DNA of 64,000 bases from Candidatus Puniceispirillum sp. (GCA_028382965.1 JAOEUK010000003.1:124001-188000), one strand, 5' to 3'. Shown: positions 19,306 to 29,147, counted from the first letter of the stretch. Notes: generated by a model not told the origin, from the sequence alone. Made by a program: numbers and translations.

Positions 19306-20247
19306 TTAGAGCCTGTGAAGGAAGAACTTCAGGGCTTTGTCGATTTCAGAAGAAAAGTCTAATTTTCCCTTAAAGCCCGCCGCCTGAATCTTTTTTAGCC
19401 CATAATTAAATTTAGTCGGTTTTTTTTCTAAGCTGGTATTTATTCTATTGATTAACAGATTTTTTGATAAAACATTAGCGGCTCGGCTTGAAACAAGCTC
19501 TGCCATTTGCAAAACCGACATGGTTTTGCCGCCAAGATTAAACAATCCGTCTCCAAGCTGGGAATAATCGGTTTCGACAAAGTGCTGCAATGCATTGCAT
19601 ACATCTTCAAGTGAAATAAAATTACAAAATTGTGCACCACTACTATTTAATAAGAGATCGTTCTTTGTTACTGCTTGGATACATAAATTATTAACCAGCA
19701 AAGACCAACTACTCTCACTCTCGGTCATTGGCCTCCCAAAGCTGTTGGACAAACGAATAATAACTCCTTCAATTTGCCCAGCTTTACTTGCAGCAAAAAC
19801 AAAATCTTCTGCTGTTCTCTTTGTAATCCCATAAGCATCTAATGGATTGGGTAAAGTTCTCTCTGATACGTTGCCTATCAAACTTCTGCCATAAACGTGG
19901 GCAGTAGACATAAAAATAAAGCGAGGGACTTTGGCTTTAATTGCTGCTTTAAGAAGATTGTATGTATTAACACAATTAACTCTTATCGCCTCATTTGGCG
20001 ATATGGATGACTCAGCACGTCCCAAGCCAGCCAGATGAACAATACAATCCGCTCTGGCACATAAAGAAAGCAACCTTGATTCATTGTCCCATTCAACCGT
20101 CTCAATTAATATGCCTTGGCTCTCTTCAGAAAGATGATTCTTTCCTTCTCTGGAGACAGAGACAACATTGTGACCCATTTTATAAAGATGGTTTGTTGCG
20201 CGTCCACCAACGTAGCCAAGTCCGCCAAAAATAACGATGTTAGCCAT
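19306..20247 (-). CDS. NAD-dependent nucleotide-sugar epimerase/reductase
   Basis: A 313-residue extended SDR. It has the NAD-binding IVIFGGLGYVGGR, a conserved STAHVYG strand and the catalytic AYGITK (Tyr-x-x-x-Lys). It follows the 3,5-epimerase-like and CDP-glucose genes with 14 bases between, so a role as 4-ketoreductase or epimerase finishing a CDP-6-deoxyhexose is the natural inference. By sequence alone it could equally be a UDP-hexose 4-epimerase-like enzyme. Confidence 0.8.
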   Translation of the reverse strand: MANIVIFGGLGYVGGRATNHLYKMGHNVVSVSREGKNHLSEESQGILIETVEWDNESRLLSLCARADCIVHLAGLGRAESSISPNEAIRVNCVNTYNLLKAAIKAKVPRFIFMSTAHVYGRSLIGNVSERTLPNPLDAYGITKRTAEDFVFAASKAGQIEGVIIRLSNSFGRPMTESESSWSLLVNNLCIQAVTKNDLLLNSSGAQFCNFISLEDVCNALQHFVETDYSQLGDGLFNLGGKTMSVLQMAELVSSRAANVLSKNLLINRINTSLEKKPTKFNYGLKKIQAAGFKGKLDFSSEIDKALKFFLHRL

Positions 20248-20261
20248 TGAGACCCTTTACT

Positions 20262-20696
20262 TTACCAAACATAGGGGACTTTAGGGTCCAAATAAGAAAT
20301 GCGCAATATTTCTTCCGGATTGTGCGGAATACTCGAGCAATTAGCAATCAATGCAGGTGTATCACCCATGCCTTTAAAACCATTCCAAATTAACGGAGGA
20401 ATTTTGACACAACAATATTTATCAGGGCTTAATAGTATTTCTTCAACTGTTCCCTTGCTTTTACTGGTTTGCCTATCATCGTAAAGAACTAATTTAATAC
20501 TCCCAATTGGAACCGCATAATTTATTTCCATTTCGAGGTGAAGGTGCCATCCCTTTACGAAACCAGGATTTACTGTTGAAAAATAAATTTCACCAAATTG
20601 ATTGAAGTTTTCGTTATCACTTCTCATCATGTGCATCACTTTTCCACGATCATCCTCTATTTGCCGTAATGCAGTGATTTTCACTCCTTCAATCAA
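20262..20696 (-). CDS. dTDP-4-dehydrorhamnose 3,5-epimerase-like cupin
   Basis: A roughly 144-residue RmlC-like cupin. It starts like relatives (IEGVKITALRQIEDDRGKV) and has GWHLHLEMEINYAVPIGSIKLVLYDDR. The TTG at 20696 follows a GGAG by six bases and gives the family N-terminus; it overlaps the rfbG stop by 8 bases. The protein is shorter than RmlC (about 180), as is usual for the group found with CDP-sugar genes. It probably epimerises C3 and/or C5 of CDP-4-keto-6-deoxyglucose (inference from the adjacent rfbF and rfbG). Confidence 0.8.
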   Translation of the reverse strand: MIEGVKITALRQIEDDRGKVMHMMRSDNENFNQFGEIYFSTVNPGFVKGWHLHLEMEINYAVPIGSIKLVLYDDRQTSKSKGTVEEILLSPDKYCCVKIPPLIWNGFKGMGDTPALIANCSSIPHNPEEILRISYLDPKVPYVW

Positions 20697-21777
20697 ACTT
20701 AACTCCAAAATAACTCTCAAGTTGTATCTTTGTTACTTTATGTGGGCATTGTTTTTGTTGAAAAACATCAACATACCAGCTAGCCGTTTTTTCGATCGTA
20801 GTCTCAAAATCCCATCTAGTTTTCCAATTTAGAAATTGTTTAGCTTTGTCACTATTAAGTTGTAAAATATTTGCCTCAATTAACTTGGAACCTTCGGCAC
20901 TGATACAAACTTCACCATTTTTAAAGTAACTTGCCAAACCCCTTGCTACATCTAAAACTGTTTGAACTTCTCCAACATCTGGTCCAAAATTCCATGCTAA
21001 ATCATAATCGTCTGGTTTATCAAAGATACGAACAGCTAACTCCAAATATCCCGATAAAGGTTCTAAAACATGCTGCCAAGGACGAACCGCATCAGGGTTC
21101 CGCAAAGTTATAGGTTCATTTTCTAAGAAAGCTCTCATGCAATCAGGAACAATTCTGTTAGCAGCCCAATCACCACCTCCAATTACGTTTCCTGCACGCA
21201 CCGTAACAGCTCCAAAGCTATCCCGATTAAACAAAAAAGACCTGTAGTACGCCGAAAAAACAATCTCCGCCGCAGCTTTTGATGCACTATATGGATCTTT
21301 ACCACCTAGTATATCTGTTTCGCGGTAGCCCCAGGCCCATTCTAAATTCTCATAACATTTGTCAGAGGTAACAAAAATCAATGCTTTGATACTTGGCGTT
21401 TCTTTTACCGCATCTAGTAAATTAACACTGCCCATAACATTAGTCGAAAAAGTTGTATGAGGATCAAAAAAAGCCTCACTGACTAGTGCCTGTGCGGCGA
21501 GATGAAACACAATTTCGGGTTGGTGTCTCGAAAAAGTATCTTTTAAAGCTGCTGCATCACAAAGATTCCCATCGGTATGGTCGATTACTTTACTAAGCTG
21601 CAATAAATCATAGTTGCTGTTCTGATAGCTTGGCGGTAATGCAAAGCCAGAGACCTTAGCTCCCAATTTCATCAACAGAAAACAAAGCCATGAACCTTTG
21701 AACCCTGTATCACCCGTAACAAGAATACGCTTGCCTCTGAAAAAGCCATCATCTAATTTTTGTTTTAAACCACCCAT
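20689..21777 (-). CDS. rfbG: CDP-glucose 4,6-dehydratase
   Basis: A 362-residue extended SDR that converts CDP-glucose to CDP-4-keto-6-deoxyglucose. It contains RILVTGDTGFKGSWL, typical of RfbG/DdhB, the HLAAQALV motif, FVTSDKCYEN and the catalytic DPYSASK. RAGNVIGGGDWA and RPWQHVLEPLSGYL are also hallmarks. It overlaps rfbF by 13 bases and the 3,5-epimerase-like gene by 8. The identity is strong. Confidence 0.94.
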   Translation of the reverse strand: MGGLKQKLDDGFFRGKRILVTGDTGFKGSWLCFLLMKLGAKVSGFALPPSYQNSNYDLLQLSKVIDHTDGNLCDAAALKDTFSRHQPEIVFHLAAQALVSEAFFDPHTTFSTNVMGSVNLLDAVKETPSIKALIFVTSDKCYENLEWAWGYRETDILGGKDPYSASKAAAEIVFSAYYRSFLFNRDSFGAVTVRAGNVIGGGDWAANRIVPDCMRAFLENEPITLRNPDAVRPWQHVLEPLSGYLELAVRIFDKPDDYDLAWNFGPDVGEVQTVLDVARGLASYFKNGEVCISAEGSKLIEANILQLNSDKAKQFLNWKTRWDFETTIEKTASWYVDVFQQKQCPHKVTKIQLESYFGVKFD

Positions 21778-22538
21778 GGAGCATTACCTGTCTTGTAAAG
21801 TTCATTTAGTAGGCCGTAATCGCGTTGGGTATCCATAGGCTGCCAAAACCCATCATGCCTAAACATGCAAAGCTGCCGCTCTTGAGCTAGAGTTCGCATT
21901 GGGTTTTGTTCAAACACTAAGTTATTATCATCGTTGAGGTATTCAAAAATTCTTTTGCTCACCACAAAAAAACCACCGGATATTCTTCCGCCGGATGCCT
22001 GGGGCTTTTCATTAAACTTAGTTACAAAATCACCGCTTTCCTCAAGTTCACCAAACCTTCCGGGAGGGCGCACACCGGTAACTGTTAAAGTTTTCCCATG
22101 GGCTAAATGAAAAAGTTTAAGTTTCTTAAGATCTACATTTCCCAGCCCGTCACCATAGGTGAGCATAAAATCATCCCCATTAATATAACTCTCGATAGCC
22201 TTAACCCTCGCGCCAGTCATTGATGCAATACCTGTTTCAACAAGAGTAACCTTCCAATTCACGCCAACATTTTCTCGATGAAACTCTATGCCTCCTGACG
22301 AGCCTAATTTAACCGTAATATCATTCACGTTGGTGTCATAATTGAGAAAGAAATCTTTTATTCTCTCACTTTTGTAGCCAAGGCAGAGTATAAAATCATT
22401 AAATCCAAAACTAGAATAATGATTCATTATGTGCCAGAGAATTGGAAAACGTCCAATGGGTATCATTGGTTTAGGCAAATGCTCGGAGACATCTCTAATT
22501 CTTGTTCCATAACCACCACATAAAATTACGACTTTCAA
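21765..22538 (-). CDS. rfbF: Glucose-1-phosphate cytidylyltransferase
   Basis: This 257-residue nucleotidyltransferase makes CDP-glucose from CTP and glucose-1-phosphate. It has KVVILCGGYGTR and KPMIPIGRFPILWHIMNHY at the N-terminus, FMLTYGDGLGNVD for metal binding and VTGVRPPGRFGEL. The start is taken as TTG at 22538, which has a GGAG six bases upstream and gives the usual N-terminus; a GTG at 22550 is the alternative. It opens the CDP-6-deoxyhexose module. Confidence 0.94.
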   Translation of the reverse strand: MKVVILCGGYGTRIRDVSEHLPKPMIPIGRFPILWHIMNHYSSFGFNDFILCLGYKSERIKDFFLNYDTNVNDITVKLGSSGGIEFHRENVGVNWKVTLVETGIASMTGARVKAIESYINGDDFMLTYGDGLGNVDLKKLKLFHLAHGKTLTVTGVRPPGRFGELEESGDFVTKFNEKPQASGGRISGGFFVVSKRIFEYLNDDNNLVFEQNPMRTLAQERQLCMFRHDGFWQPMDTQRDYGLLNELYKTGNAPWVV

Positions 22539-22574
22539 TTTAATCTCCACCCAAATTACTCTATTATAGAAATA

Positions 22575-23774
22575 TCAACGAAAATGATGATAATAAGAGT
22601 CCATCATTTTATCCACAGTAAATAGGGTTTTAACCCTCTTATACCCCTCCTGTCCCATTTTTTTGCGGACTGTTGGACTTGTTAATAAGTCATTGATAGC
22701 TCTACCTAACACAACTGGATCATTTGCCCGAACAACTCTCCCAGTAACACCATCCAACACAATTTCTTTCATGCCCCCAAAATCACTGCAAATAACAGGT
22801 TTTTTGTGAACCATAGCCTCCAAAATTACCATTCCAAAAGCCTCATAATCAATTGAAGGAACAACAAGAATGTCAATATTCTTTAAAAAGGCTTCAATAT
22901 CCTCTTCGTTAATTGAAAATTTACAATGATATGGTTGAAGACCAGCAAGACCCTCTAATCTCCGTAAATAGGAAGGATCACCTTTGCCTAATAATTCTAA
23001 TTTACAATTTGAACTTATATATTGCCCAGCTTCAATAAGAACATGGGCGCCTTTTGTTGGGACAAAGGCGCCAAGAAACCCGACTAGCGGAAGAGCAGAG
23101 CCTTTATTAATTTTTTTAACAGGTTTTTCTATTGTTTGAATACCGTTATAAACAACATAAATAGGCCTCATAAAATTACGCTTTGACAAAGCAGCTGAAG
23201 CAGCTTTCGACACAGTTAGGATTTTTGAAGCTGCTCTGCCAATAAGTCGCTCTTGTATTAATTCTAAAAATTTAAGCCTTTTGCTATACGGAGACGGAAA
23301 GCTATGCAAAACAAGACAACGGTTCTTTGCACCAAAAATCCATCCGAGTAATAACAAATGCCGAACAAAAGCCCCAGCCGGCCAACCACCATGATGAAAA
23401 ACTATCACGTCAAAGTCTTTGCTCCTCAATATGTACAAAAACCATATTGCAATCTTTGGAAGAAACACAATTTCGTTTACAAGCAAACATAGGAGACGCA
23501 AAAACCATTGTAGATTTTTATTTCCTATGCCTTGAAACATTTCTTCGACTTGATGAAGGGGAACCAAAAATGGACAACTGACAACATCTTGTAACTTTTT
23601 ACTGCCCTTCTCTTTACAATCAGCATTATGCTTAAGGCTTGCAAACCAGTGCTCCTTATTGAGAAGAATAGTTACCTCGTCAGAAGGATGTAAGTTTTTA
23701 CAAAATGTACTCCAAACATTGAACATACCAACTGTGAGTTTTTCATACTCCTCAGTTATCAATAGAATCTTCAT
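22575..23774 (-). CDS. Glycosyltransferase family 4
   Basis: A 399-residue GT-B glycosyltransferase. The C-terminal half has VGFLGAFVPTKGAHVLIEAG and the donor-site PSIDYEAFGMVILEAMVHKKPVI... region ending in GGMKEIV. The N-terminal half includes a hydrophobic patch (LLCLLVNEIVFLP) that may touch the membrane. It overlaps the LIC12162-family gene by 4 bases (ATGA) and lies 36 bases from rfbF, so transfer of the CDP-deoxyhexose is possible but unproven. Confidence 0.86.
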   Translation of the reverse strand: MKILLITEEYEKLTVGMFNVWSTFCKNLHPSDEVTILLNKEHWFASLKHNADCKEKGSKKLQDVVSCPFLVPLHQVEEMFQGIGNKNLQWFLRLLCLLVNEIVFLPKIAIWFLYILRSKDFDVIVFHHGGWPAGAFVRHLLLLGWIFGAKNRCLVLHSFPSPYSKRLKFLELIQERLIGRAASKILTVSKAASAALSKRNFMRPIYVVYNGIQTIEKPVKKINKGSALPLVGFLGAFVPTKGAHVLIEAGQYISSNCKLELLGKGDPSYLRRLEGLAGLQPYHCKFSINEEDIEAFLKNIDILVVPSIDYEAFGMVILEAMVHKKPVICSDFGGMKEIVLDGVTGRVVRANDPVVLGRAINDLLTSPTVRKKMGQEGYKRVKTLFTVDKMMDSYYHHFR

Positions 23775-25588
23775 ACTGAAAGACCAGTGACTGATTTGAT
23801 CGATAGGAGTGCTCTCTTCAATTTCCTTACTGGTTGGTCCTCAAATTTTGCATATTTGTTGCAAAAGGTCTGTCGAGCATCTTTAACTGCCTCACTTAAC
23901 CACCACTCATCAACACTATTCCAACAGCAATCAAGCCAATCAGCTGCCTCCGATGCATTTAAATGAATTAACCCGACACTCACTAATTCTTCATAATCAC
24001 TTTGAGCGGAAACTAATAAATGATCTAAACCACCGTGCCAAAGACAGATACAAGGAATACCTAGCGATAAAAATTCCAAAAAGCCCGCTGAGTCATAAGC
24101 AAATATCGTTAATCTATTTGTCTTGGCCAATTTTAGAATGTCTATATGCCCATCATCTATTTCAACATCAGGGATGTTCTTATACCATCTCTTTTTATCA
24201 CTCCACTCCCTTTTCTCTGCCAAATGATGGAGGCGAACGACTAAGTTCTTCTTGATATTTTCTGGTAGTGACTGAACAAAATTAATTTGGAATTTTTGAT
24301 TCAAGTTAAAATCACGCAGGCTATCCCAATGATGAACAAAATGAGGCATAAGAGGCATAACTAGCATTAATCTTGAATAGTTATTCAAGGATCGTTTTAC
24401 TTTGCCCCCTACAAATTTTTGTCCAGCAGTTTTCAACAAAAACATTGGCATTTCCCTTGTTTGAGAACAGCACCACCCCCAAGTCAAGAAGCGATCACTG
24501 GTTGTCATTTCAGGGCCAAACTTTGTTAAAAGATACTTGTGTGTTCCATAGGCAGATCCATGTTGACCCACGATATAAGGAACTCCCTTCTCTACCTTTG
24601 TTCCTACCCAAAATTTAAAAACCTCATCTGTGTCGAAATTATTAGAAGTAAAAATGAACTTTGGGTTCTTGGGCAAATTCTGCTGTTCTGCTAATATTTT
24701 CAGCTCTGAAAATTTTTCAAGAAAACACCTTGGAATAAAATCAAATAAAAGCTCTCTTGCGATCCCCTCAAAATCATTTGTTTTAAACCCAAATTCTGTT
24801 TTCAAAGATGATCTCAAAGATTTATCTTCAGGACAAAGAGATATACCTGCTGAGGTATGAAACAGAGGCAGTTGTCCCAGTGACAAATGCAAAAATAGCT
24901 CTACCTTTTTTGGTAAATATGGCTTAACAATCACAGCATCATTGTGCTTCATTAAGGTTCTTGAGACTGTTTGCAGAGTCTTCTTCGTAATTATTTTGAA
25001 TTGATTTGGGGGCAACGTATTTTGTTTTTTTTCGGGAGACAGCGTGGCGTCAATTTTGCTTTTTAACGTCAGACATTCAATGTCATGGCTCATCCGTTTG
25101 AGGAGCATGCCAAACAAGTGATGATTCCAGTGTTGATCGTTAGTCCTAAGAATAAAATCAAGGGAGGTCAAAGCTGAAAATTCATACTGCTTTCTTTCAA
25201 TAATATAAGTGTGCGTAAGTCCAGGAATTAAAAGAGCAGATCTTAAACGTTGGTATCTGAAGAGAAGGCTTGAGACATATCTTTGGAGCCAATGGCCAAG
25301 TAAAATATTCCAAAACCTTGATGAGTAATCACAACAATTTACGTTATTGAGTATTGGGATAACATCATTTAATATACTTAACGAAAGTTTTTGTATGTAA
25401 AAAAAATTAGCATCTCTGCTTTTTACTGAGTTATTATTTGCATTAATTAATTCATACTTATAACCGTTAAGACATTTTTTTTCTGGAGATGGGACAGCCC
25501 ATAATCCAAGAAGTTTGTTAGGCGCACTTTTATCCCATGTCTTCATAATTGAAGTCGTAACAAGACACTCTTGTCGTTTCACAATCAT
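23771..25588 (-). CDS. LIC12162-family putative surface-glycan transferase
   Basis: A 605-residue protein that fits the LIC12162 family of putative transferases seen in O-antigen and nonulosonate loci. The N-terminal signature is LVTTSIMKTWDKSAPNKLLGLW. The C-terminal part looks GT-B-like, with YIVGQHGSAYG, a basic VVRLHHLAEKREW and TIFAYDSAGFLEFLSLGIP. It lies three genes from neuCBA, so transfer of a CMP-nonulosonate is a fair inference, but the family has no established reaction that I know of. Confidence 0.72.
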   Translation of the reverse strand: MIVKRQECLVTTSIMKTWDKSAPNKLLGLWAVPSPEKKCLNGYKYELINANNNSVKSRDANFFYIQKLSLSILNDVIPILNNVNCCDYSSRFWNILLGHWLQRYVSSLLFRYQRLRSALLIPGLTHTYIIERKQYEFSALTSLDFILRTNDQHWNHHLFGMLLKRMSHDIECLTLKSKIDATLSPEKKQNTLPPNQFKIITKKTLQTVSRTLMKHNDAVIVKPYLPKKVELFLHLSLGQLPLFHTSAGISLCPEDKSLRSSLKTEFGFKTNDFEGIARELLFDFIPRCFLEKFSELKILAEQQNLPKNPKFIFTSNNFDTDEVFKFWVGTKVEKGVPYIVGQHGSAYGTHKYLLTKFGPEMTTSDRFLTWGWCCSQTREMPMFLLKTAGQKFVGGKVKRSLNNYSRLMLVMPLMPHFVHHWDSLRDFNLNQKFQINFVQSLPENIKKNLVVRLHHLAEKREWSDKKRWYKNIPDVEIDDGHIDILKLAKTNRLTIFAYDSAGFLEFLSLGIPCICLWHGGLDHLLVSAQSDYEELVSVGLIHLNASEAADWLDCCWNSVDEWWLSEAVKDARQTFCNKYAKFEDQPVRKLKRALLSIKSVTGLSV

Positions 25589-26868
25589 TATAACCTACGC
25601 AATGCCTTCAGATAGGCAGTCGGCCTGTGTAATAACCTGTTATAATGATAATTGCGCATTGCAGAAAATGAAAACCTATTTTTTAAGAGCAATTGACAAA
25701 GCCTCAAAAAATCAATGAACACAAGGCATATAAAATCAAGCCTTTGAAACAATCGCGAAATACTTGATAATTTACTTTCTTCAGACACAATTAAATCAGC
25801 AACTTGAGATACAGGATCAGGGTTTGCAGACAAAGAGTAAAATGAATCTAAATACAAATCTACTTTGTCTGACTTTTTTGCTTCCAGATCCTTTGCCATA
25901 CAAAGGCCTGCTACTTCTTCAACATTATTAGGTAAGTAAGCACACTCACTTAACTCATCCAAACTTTCGTAAACCTCCTTGTTCGAATATCTAAATTTCT
26001 GAATATTATGAAAAGAGACAATCGGCACTCCAGAGATATACGCCTCAGTGTATGCCGACGACACCGGTCCAGTCACAACATCAACGGAACTCAAAAACTC
26101 ACAAACATCAAGACTTCTATCAATAGTAACTTTTGGCCCAAACTCTTTTACTAATATTTTATAGCCATCAATGGCTTCATTAGGATGAGGCCTTATCTTT
26201 ACATTTTTGTCCGCCAAAATTAATTTTCTTATCAACTTGCACATAATCGCAAAGGATTCAGCGTCAATACTCTTCTTTTCAAAATAAAAACGAGTGTCAG
26301 CAGCATCATAATCCTCAGGATCTAAATTTAGTATATCCATAAATTGATGACGGCTATCCCAATTATTTAAACTTTCAAATCTACTCAAAACACCAATGGT
26401 ATTGTTATCACTCTTTAAAACCAATCGATTTAACAAACTGTTTCTAATAGACCCAAAATTATGGACTCTTTCATGCAGAATGTTTGTATTTTCTTTAACC
26501 CAATTAGAAGACCACTTGCTCCAAACTATTAGGCCTGAAAATGTCTCTACCTTTAACTCATCTCGATACAGAACCTCCATGCATGTTTGATCCTCAATAA
26601 CCTCCTCAACAATATTTACGTAAAATCTAACACCTTTCTTGATTGCTTTAATTCTGTCATCTACGTCTAGCGTGAATGGATGGCTTAATACGACTGCATC
26701 TGGAACAAGAAATTTAAGAATCAATCGAGTGCTTAAACGTGATGTTAAAGCCACTCTATAGCCACGCTTCCTCAACTCTTCACCTAACAACCACGAAGAC
26801 GTATATTCACGCCTGAAGGTATCAACATGTATTAGGGCTAAAGGACGTTTGTTCCAAAAATAAGACAT
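25588..26868 (-). CDS. Surface carbohydrate biosynthesis protein, GT-B-like
   Basis: A 426-residue protein without clear catalytic motifs. ALIHVDTFRREYTSSWLLGEEL, LKFLVPDAVVLSHPF and the C-terminal VDVVTGPVSSAYTEAYISGVPIVSFH resemble the surface-polysaccharide GT-B family in which a nucleotide sugar sits under a Ser/Thr-rich loop. The ATG at 26868 is preferred to the TTG one codon earlier. It touches the LIC12162 gene by one base, suggesting coupled translation and a joint role, possibly in adding the nonulosonate. Confidence 0.6.
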   Translation of the reverse strand: MSYFWNKRPLALIHVDTFRREYTSSWLLGEELRKRGYRVALTSRLSTRLILKFLVPDAVVLSHPFTLDVDDRIKAIKKGVRFYVNIVEEVIEDQTCMEVLYRDELKVETFSGLIVWSKWSSNWVKENTNILHERVHNFGSIRNSLLNRLVLKSDNNTIGVLSRFESLNNWDSRHQFMDILNLDPEDYDAADTRFYFEKKSIDAESFAIMCKLIRKLILADKNVKIRPHPNEAIDGYKILVKEFGPKVTIDRSLDVCEFLSSVDVVTGPVSSAYTEAYISGVPIVSFHNIQKFRYSNKEVYESLDELSECAYLPNNVEEVAGLCMAKDLEAKKSDKVDLYLDSFYSLSANPDPVSQVADLIVSEESKLSSISRLFQRLDFICLVFIDFLRLCQLLLKNRFSFSAMRNYHYNRLLHRPTAYLKALRRL

Positions 26869-26963
26869 CAATAAATTCTTCTTTAATTCTTAAGATTACT
26901 TGGTGTTTCGTTCACTAACACAACCAATAAAAAAGGTTCTAAGATTTTTAGCAAAGCTTGATC

Positions 26964-28088
26964 TTAAAGTTCTACAAACGACTTCTGAACGGACACTTTC
27001 CACAACTCATCCTGTTTCAGAATTTTAACAAACATTTTAGCACTCTCACCTCTTCCAAATAAGTTAGATTTATCTGGAGTGAATTTATTTGCCAATACAA
27101 TTGCTTTGTTTATTTCAGTAGGATCTAATAATGCGTTGATTACACTTCCTTTTCTTGATCGTCCTGTTTGGCGACTGCCCAAATCTATAGCTGGCGTTCC
27201 AAAATACGGTGCTTCCCGAATACCTGCACTAGAGTTACCAATAATAAAGCCCGCATACTTTAGCAATGTAAGAAAGCATTCAAACCGCATCGACGGAAAG
27301 ACTTTAAATTTTTTATTCTGAGCCAATCGATGATATTCCTGTATGATTGATTGCGACCCTAAATCGTTGTTTGGATAAATGACAACGTAATTTCTATTGC
27401 TGGCAACCAAAGTGTCCACAAAAACTTTTACTTGGCGCTTAATGTCATCTACCTCGGTTGTAACAGGGTGAAATAAAGCTACGTTGTATTCCAGAAAGTC
27501 GATGCCGTATTGATCCATTACTTTGGTGCGCGAAGGCAATTCATCCGACAGCATAATATCAACATCCGGTGATCCAATAACAAATACATGCTTTTTGTTC
27601 TCCCCAAGTTGTAACAATCTAGCCTTAGCTGAATCGTTAGCAACAAAATGCACATGAGACAATTTTGTGACCGAATGACGCAGCGATCCATCAATTGTAC
27701 CTGACAACTCCCCCCCTTCTATATGGGCAGTAAGTATATTGTTCAAAGCACCAACTGCGGCACCAGCAAGTGCCTCGACTCTGTCGCCATGGATCACCAT
27801 CATATCTGGTACTATGTTTTTGATGTAATCAGATAAACCAAAGATAGTTTTTCCTAAAACAACATCCATTGGGTCATTAATACTCTGATTTCTGAATTTA
27901 AAGAGATTTTTAAACCCCACTTTTTCAACTTCTACATATGTGTCACCGTAAAGTGGCAACATATGCATTCCTGTAACAAAAATATGAACTTCAAAACAAT
28001 CTTCTTTGGAAAGCTCCTGAATTAGTGGTTTTATCTTACCAAAATCAGCTCTTGTGCCTGTTACAAACAGTATGCGCTTAAAACTCAT
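26964..28088 (-). CDS. neuC: UDP-GlcNAc 2-epimerase (hydrolysing), NeuC-type
   Basis: A 374-residue hydrolysing epimerase that releases ManNAc (or a diacetamido analogue) from UDP-sugar. It has ILFVTGTRADFGKIKPL, HGDRVEALAGAAVGAL, AHIEGGELSGTIDGSLRHS and IIGNSSAGIREAP. Overall it resembles Campylobacter NeuC1, which acts in Neu5Ac synthesis, as far as I recall that sequence. It overlaps neuB by one base. A LegG role (6-deoxy-diacetamido substrate) cannot be excluded, but no legC/legH neighbours support it. Confidence 0.88.
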   Translation of the reverse strand: MSFKRILFVTGTRADFGKIKPLIQELSKEDCFEVHIFVTGMHMLPLYGDTYVEVEKVGFKNLFKFRNQSINDPMDVVLGKTIFGLSDYIKNIVPDMMVIHGDRVEALAGAAVGALNNILTAHIEGGELSGTIDGSLRHSVTKLSHVHFVANDSAKARLLQLGENKKHVFVIGSPDVDIMLSDELPSRTKVMDQYGIDFLEYNVALFHPVTTEVDDIKRQVKVFVDTLVASNRNYVVIYPNNDLGSQSIIQEYHRLAQNKKFKVFPSMRFECFLTLLKYAGFIIGNSSAGIREAPYFGTPAIDLGSRQTGRSRKGSVINALLDPTEINKAIVLANKFTPDKSNLFGRGESAKMFVKILKQDELWKVSVQKSFVEL

Positions 28089-29131
28089 TATTGTTCCAAA
28101 TCCTGTTTGCTAATCTGTTTTCCCATCTTTATTGCACGACAGGTTACTGAACCGAGCAAACCGTCATAATCTGCTGCACCAAAATCACCAGTTCCTGGGC
28201 GCATAAGCCATACATTATCTGAAGTAAGCGATTCACCCTTATTAAGTTCTTTAGAGGCTACAACAGATGTGAAGGCAAATTTTATTGTAGATGATTCTTC
28301 TTCAAGTGCCCCTTTTACCCCTCCCTTCGCCATAAAAATATTTTGGGTGCCTAAAATCATATCAGTCAGGGAGCTTGGATCCATTGAGCAAATAATATCA
28401 GGACCTTCCCTCTCCATACTATCTGTAAAATGCCTTTCTACAATTAAAGCACCAAGCGCGACAGCAGCAAAGCACGAGTGATTAGATTGCGTATGATCAG
28501 AAAGGCCAATCACCGCATCTGGGAATGAATTTTGTAATTCCTCAAGCGCACCTAATCGAACCAGTTCAGGCGGGGTTGGGTAAACATTTGTACAATGGAG
28601 CAACGCAAAGTCAATGCTATTATCTCGCAAAATTTGAACAGTCCTACGAATATTGTTTATCGAATTCATACCCGTAGAAACTATCATTGGTTTGCCCACC
28701 TTTGCAACTTCACGAACAAAAGGGTAATTATTGCACTCACCCGAGCCAATTTTAAAAGCTGGCACATCGAATCGTACTAACCTGCGCAGTGCCCCAAGCG
28801 AGAAAGGGGTACTTATAAAAATACGGCCGCGCGATTCTATGTGTTGCATCAAACGCCATTCGTCTGCTTCGTCAAGGGCACACTGTTTCATAATCTCATA
28901 AATGGATATTTCAGCGTTTCCCGGTATAATACTTTTTGCCTCCTCAGACATTTCATCTTCAATCACATGAGTTTGATGCTTAACCACTTCAGCTCCAGAA
29001 TCAATGGCTGAATCTGCCATTTCAATAGCAACATCAATATTCCCCCCATGATTGATACCAATCTCGGCAATGACTAGTGGAGGTTGCTCCACACTCACCA
29101 AACGGCTTCCAATTGAAAGTTTATTCATCAT
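28088..29131 (-). CDS. neuB: N-acetylneuraminate-type synthase, NeuB
   Basis: A 347-residue nonulosonate synthase that condenses phosphoenolpyruvate with a HexNAc. The TIM barrel has VIAEIGINHGG, VKHQTHVIEDEMS and GSGECNNYP, then FALLHCTNVYPTP and GLSDHT; the C-terminal SAF/antifreeze-like domain includes NVWLMRPGTG. The KHQTHIVEDEMS and FKIGSGECNNYP-type signatures match Campylobacter NeuB1 as I remember it, so Neu5Ac is favoured over legionaminate. It lies between neuA (16 bases upstream) and neuC. Confidence 0.88.
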   Translation of the reverse strand: MMNKLSIGSRLVSVEQPPLVIAEIGINHGGNIDVAIEMADSAIDSGAEVVKHQTHVIEDEMSEEAKSIIPGNAEISIYEIMKQCALDEADEWRLMQHIESRGRIFISTPFSLGALRRLVRFDVPAFKIGSGECNNYPFVREVAKVGKPMIVSTGMNSINNIRRTVQILRDNSIDFALLHCTNVYPTPPELVRLGALEELQNSFPDAVIGLSDHTQSNHSCFAAVALGALIVERHFTDSMEREGPDIICSMDPSSLTDMILGTQNIFMAKGGVKGALEEESSTIKFAFTSVVASKELNKGESLTSDNVWLMRPGTGDFGAADYDGLLGSVTCRAIKMGKQISKQDLEQ

Positions 29132-29147
29132 TATCTTACCAAACTAT

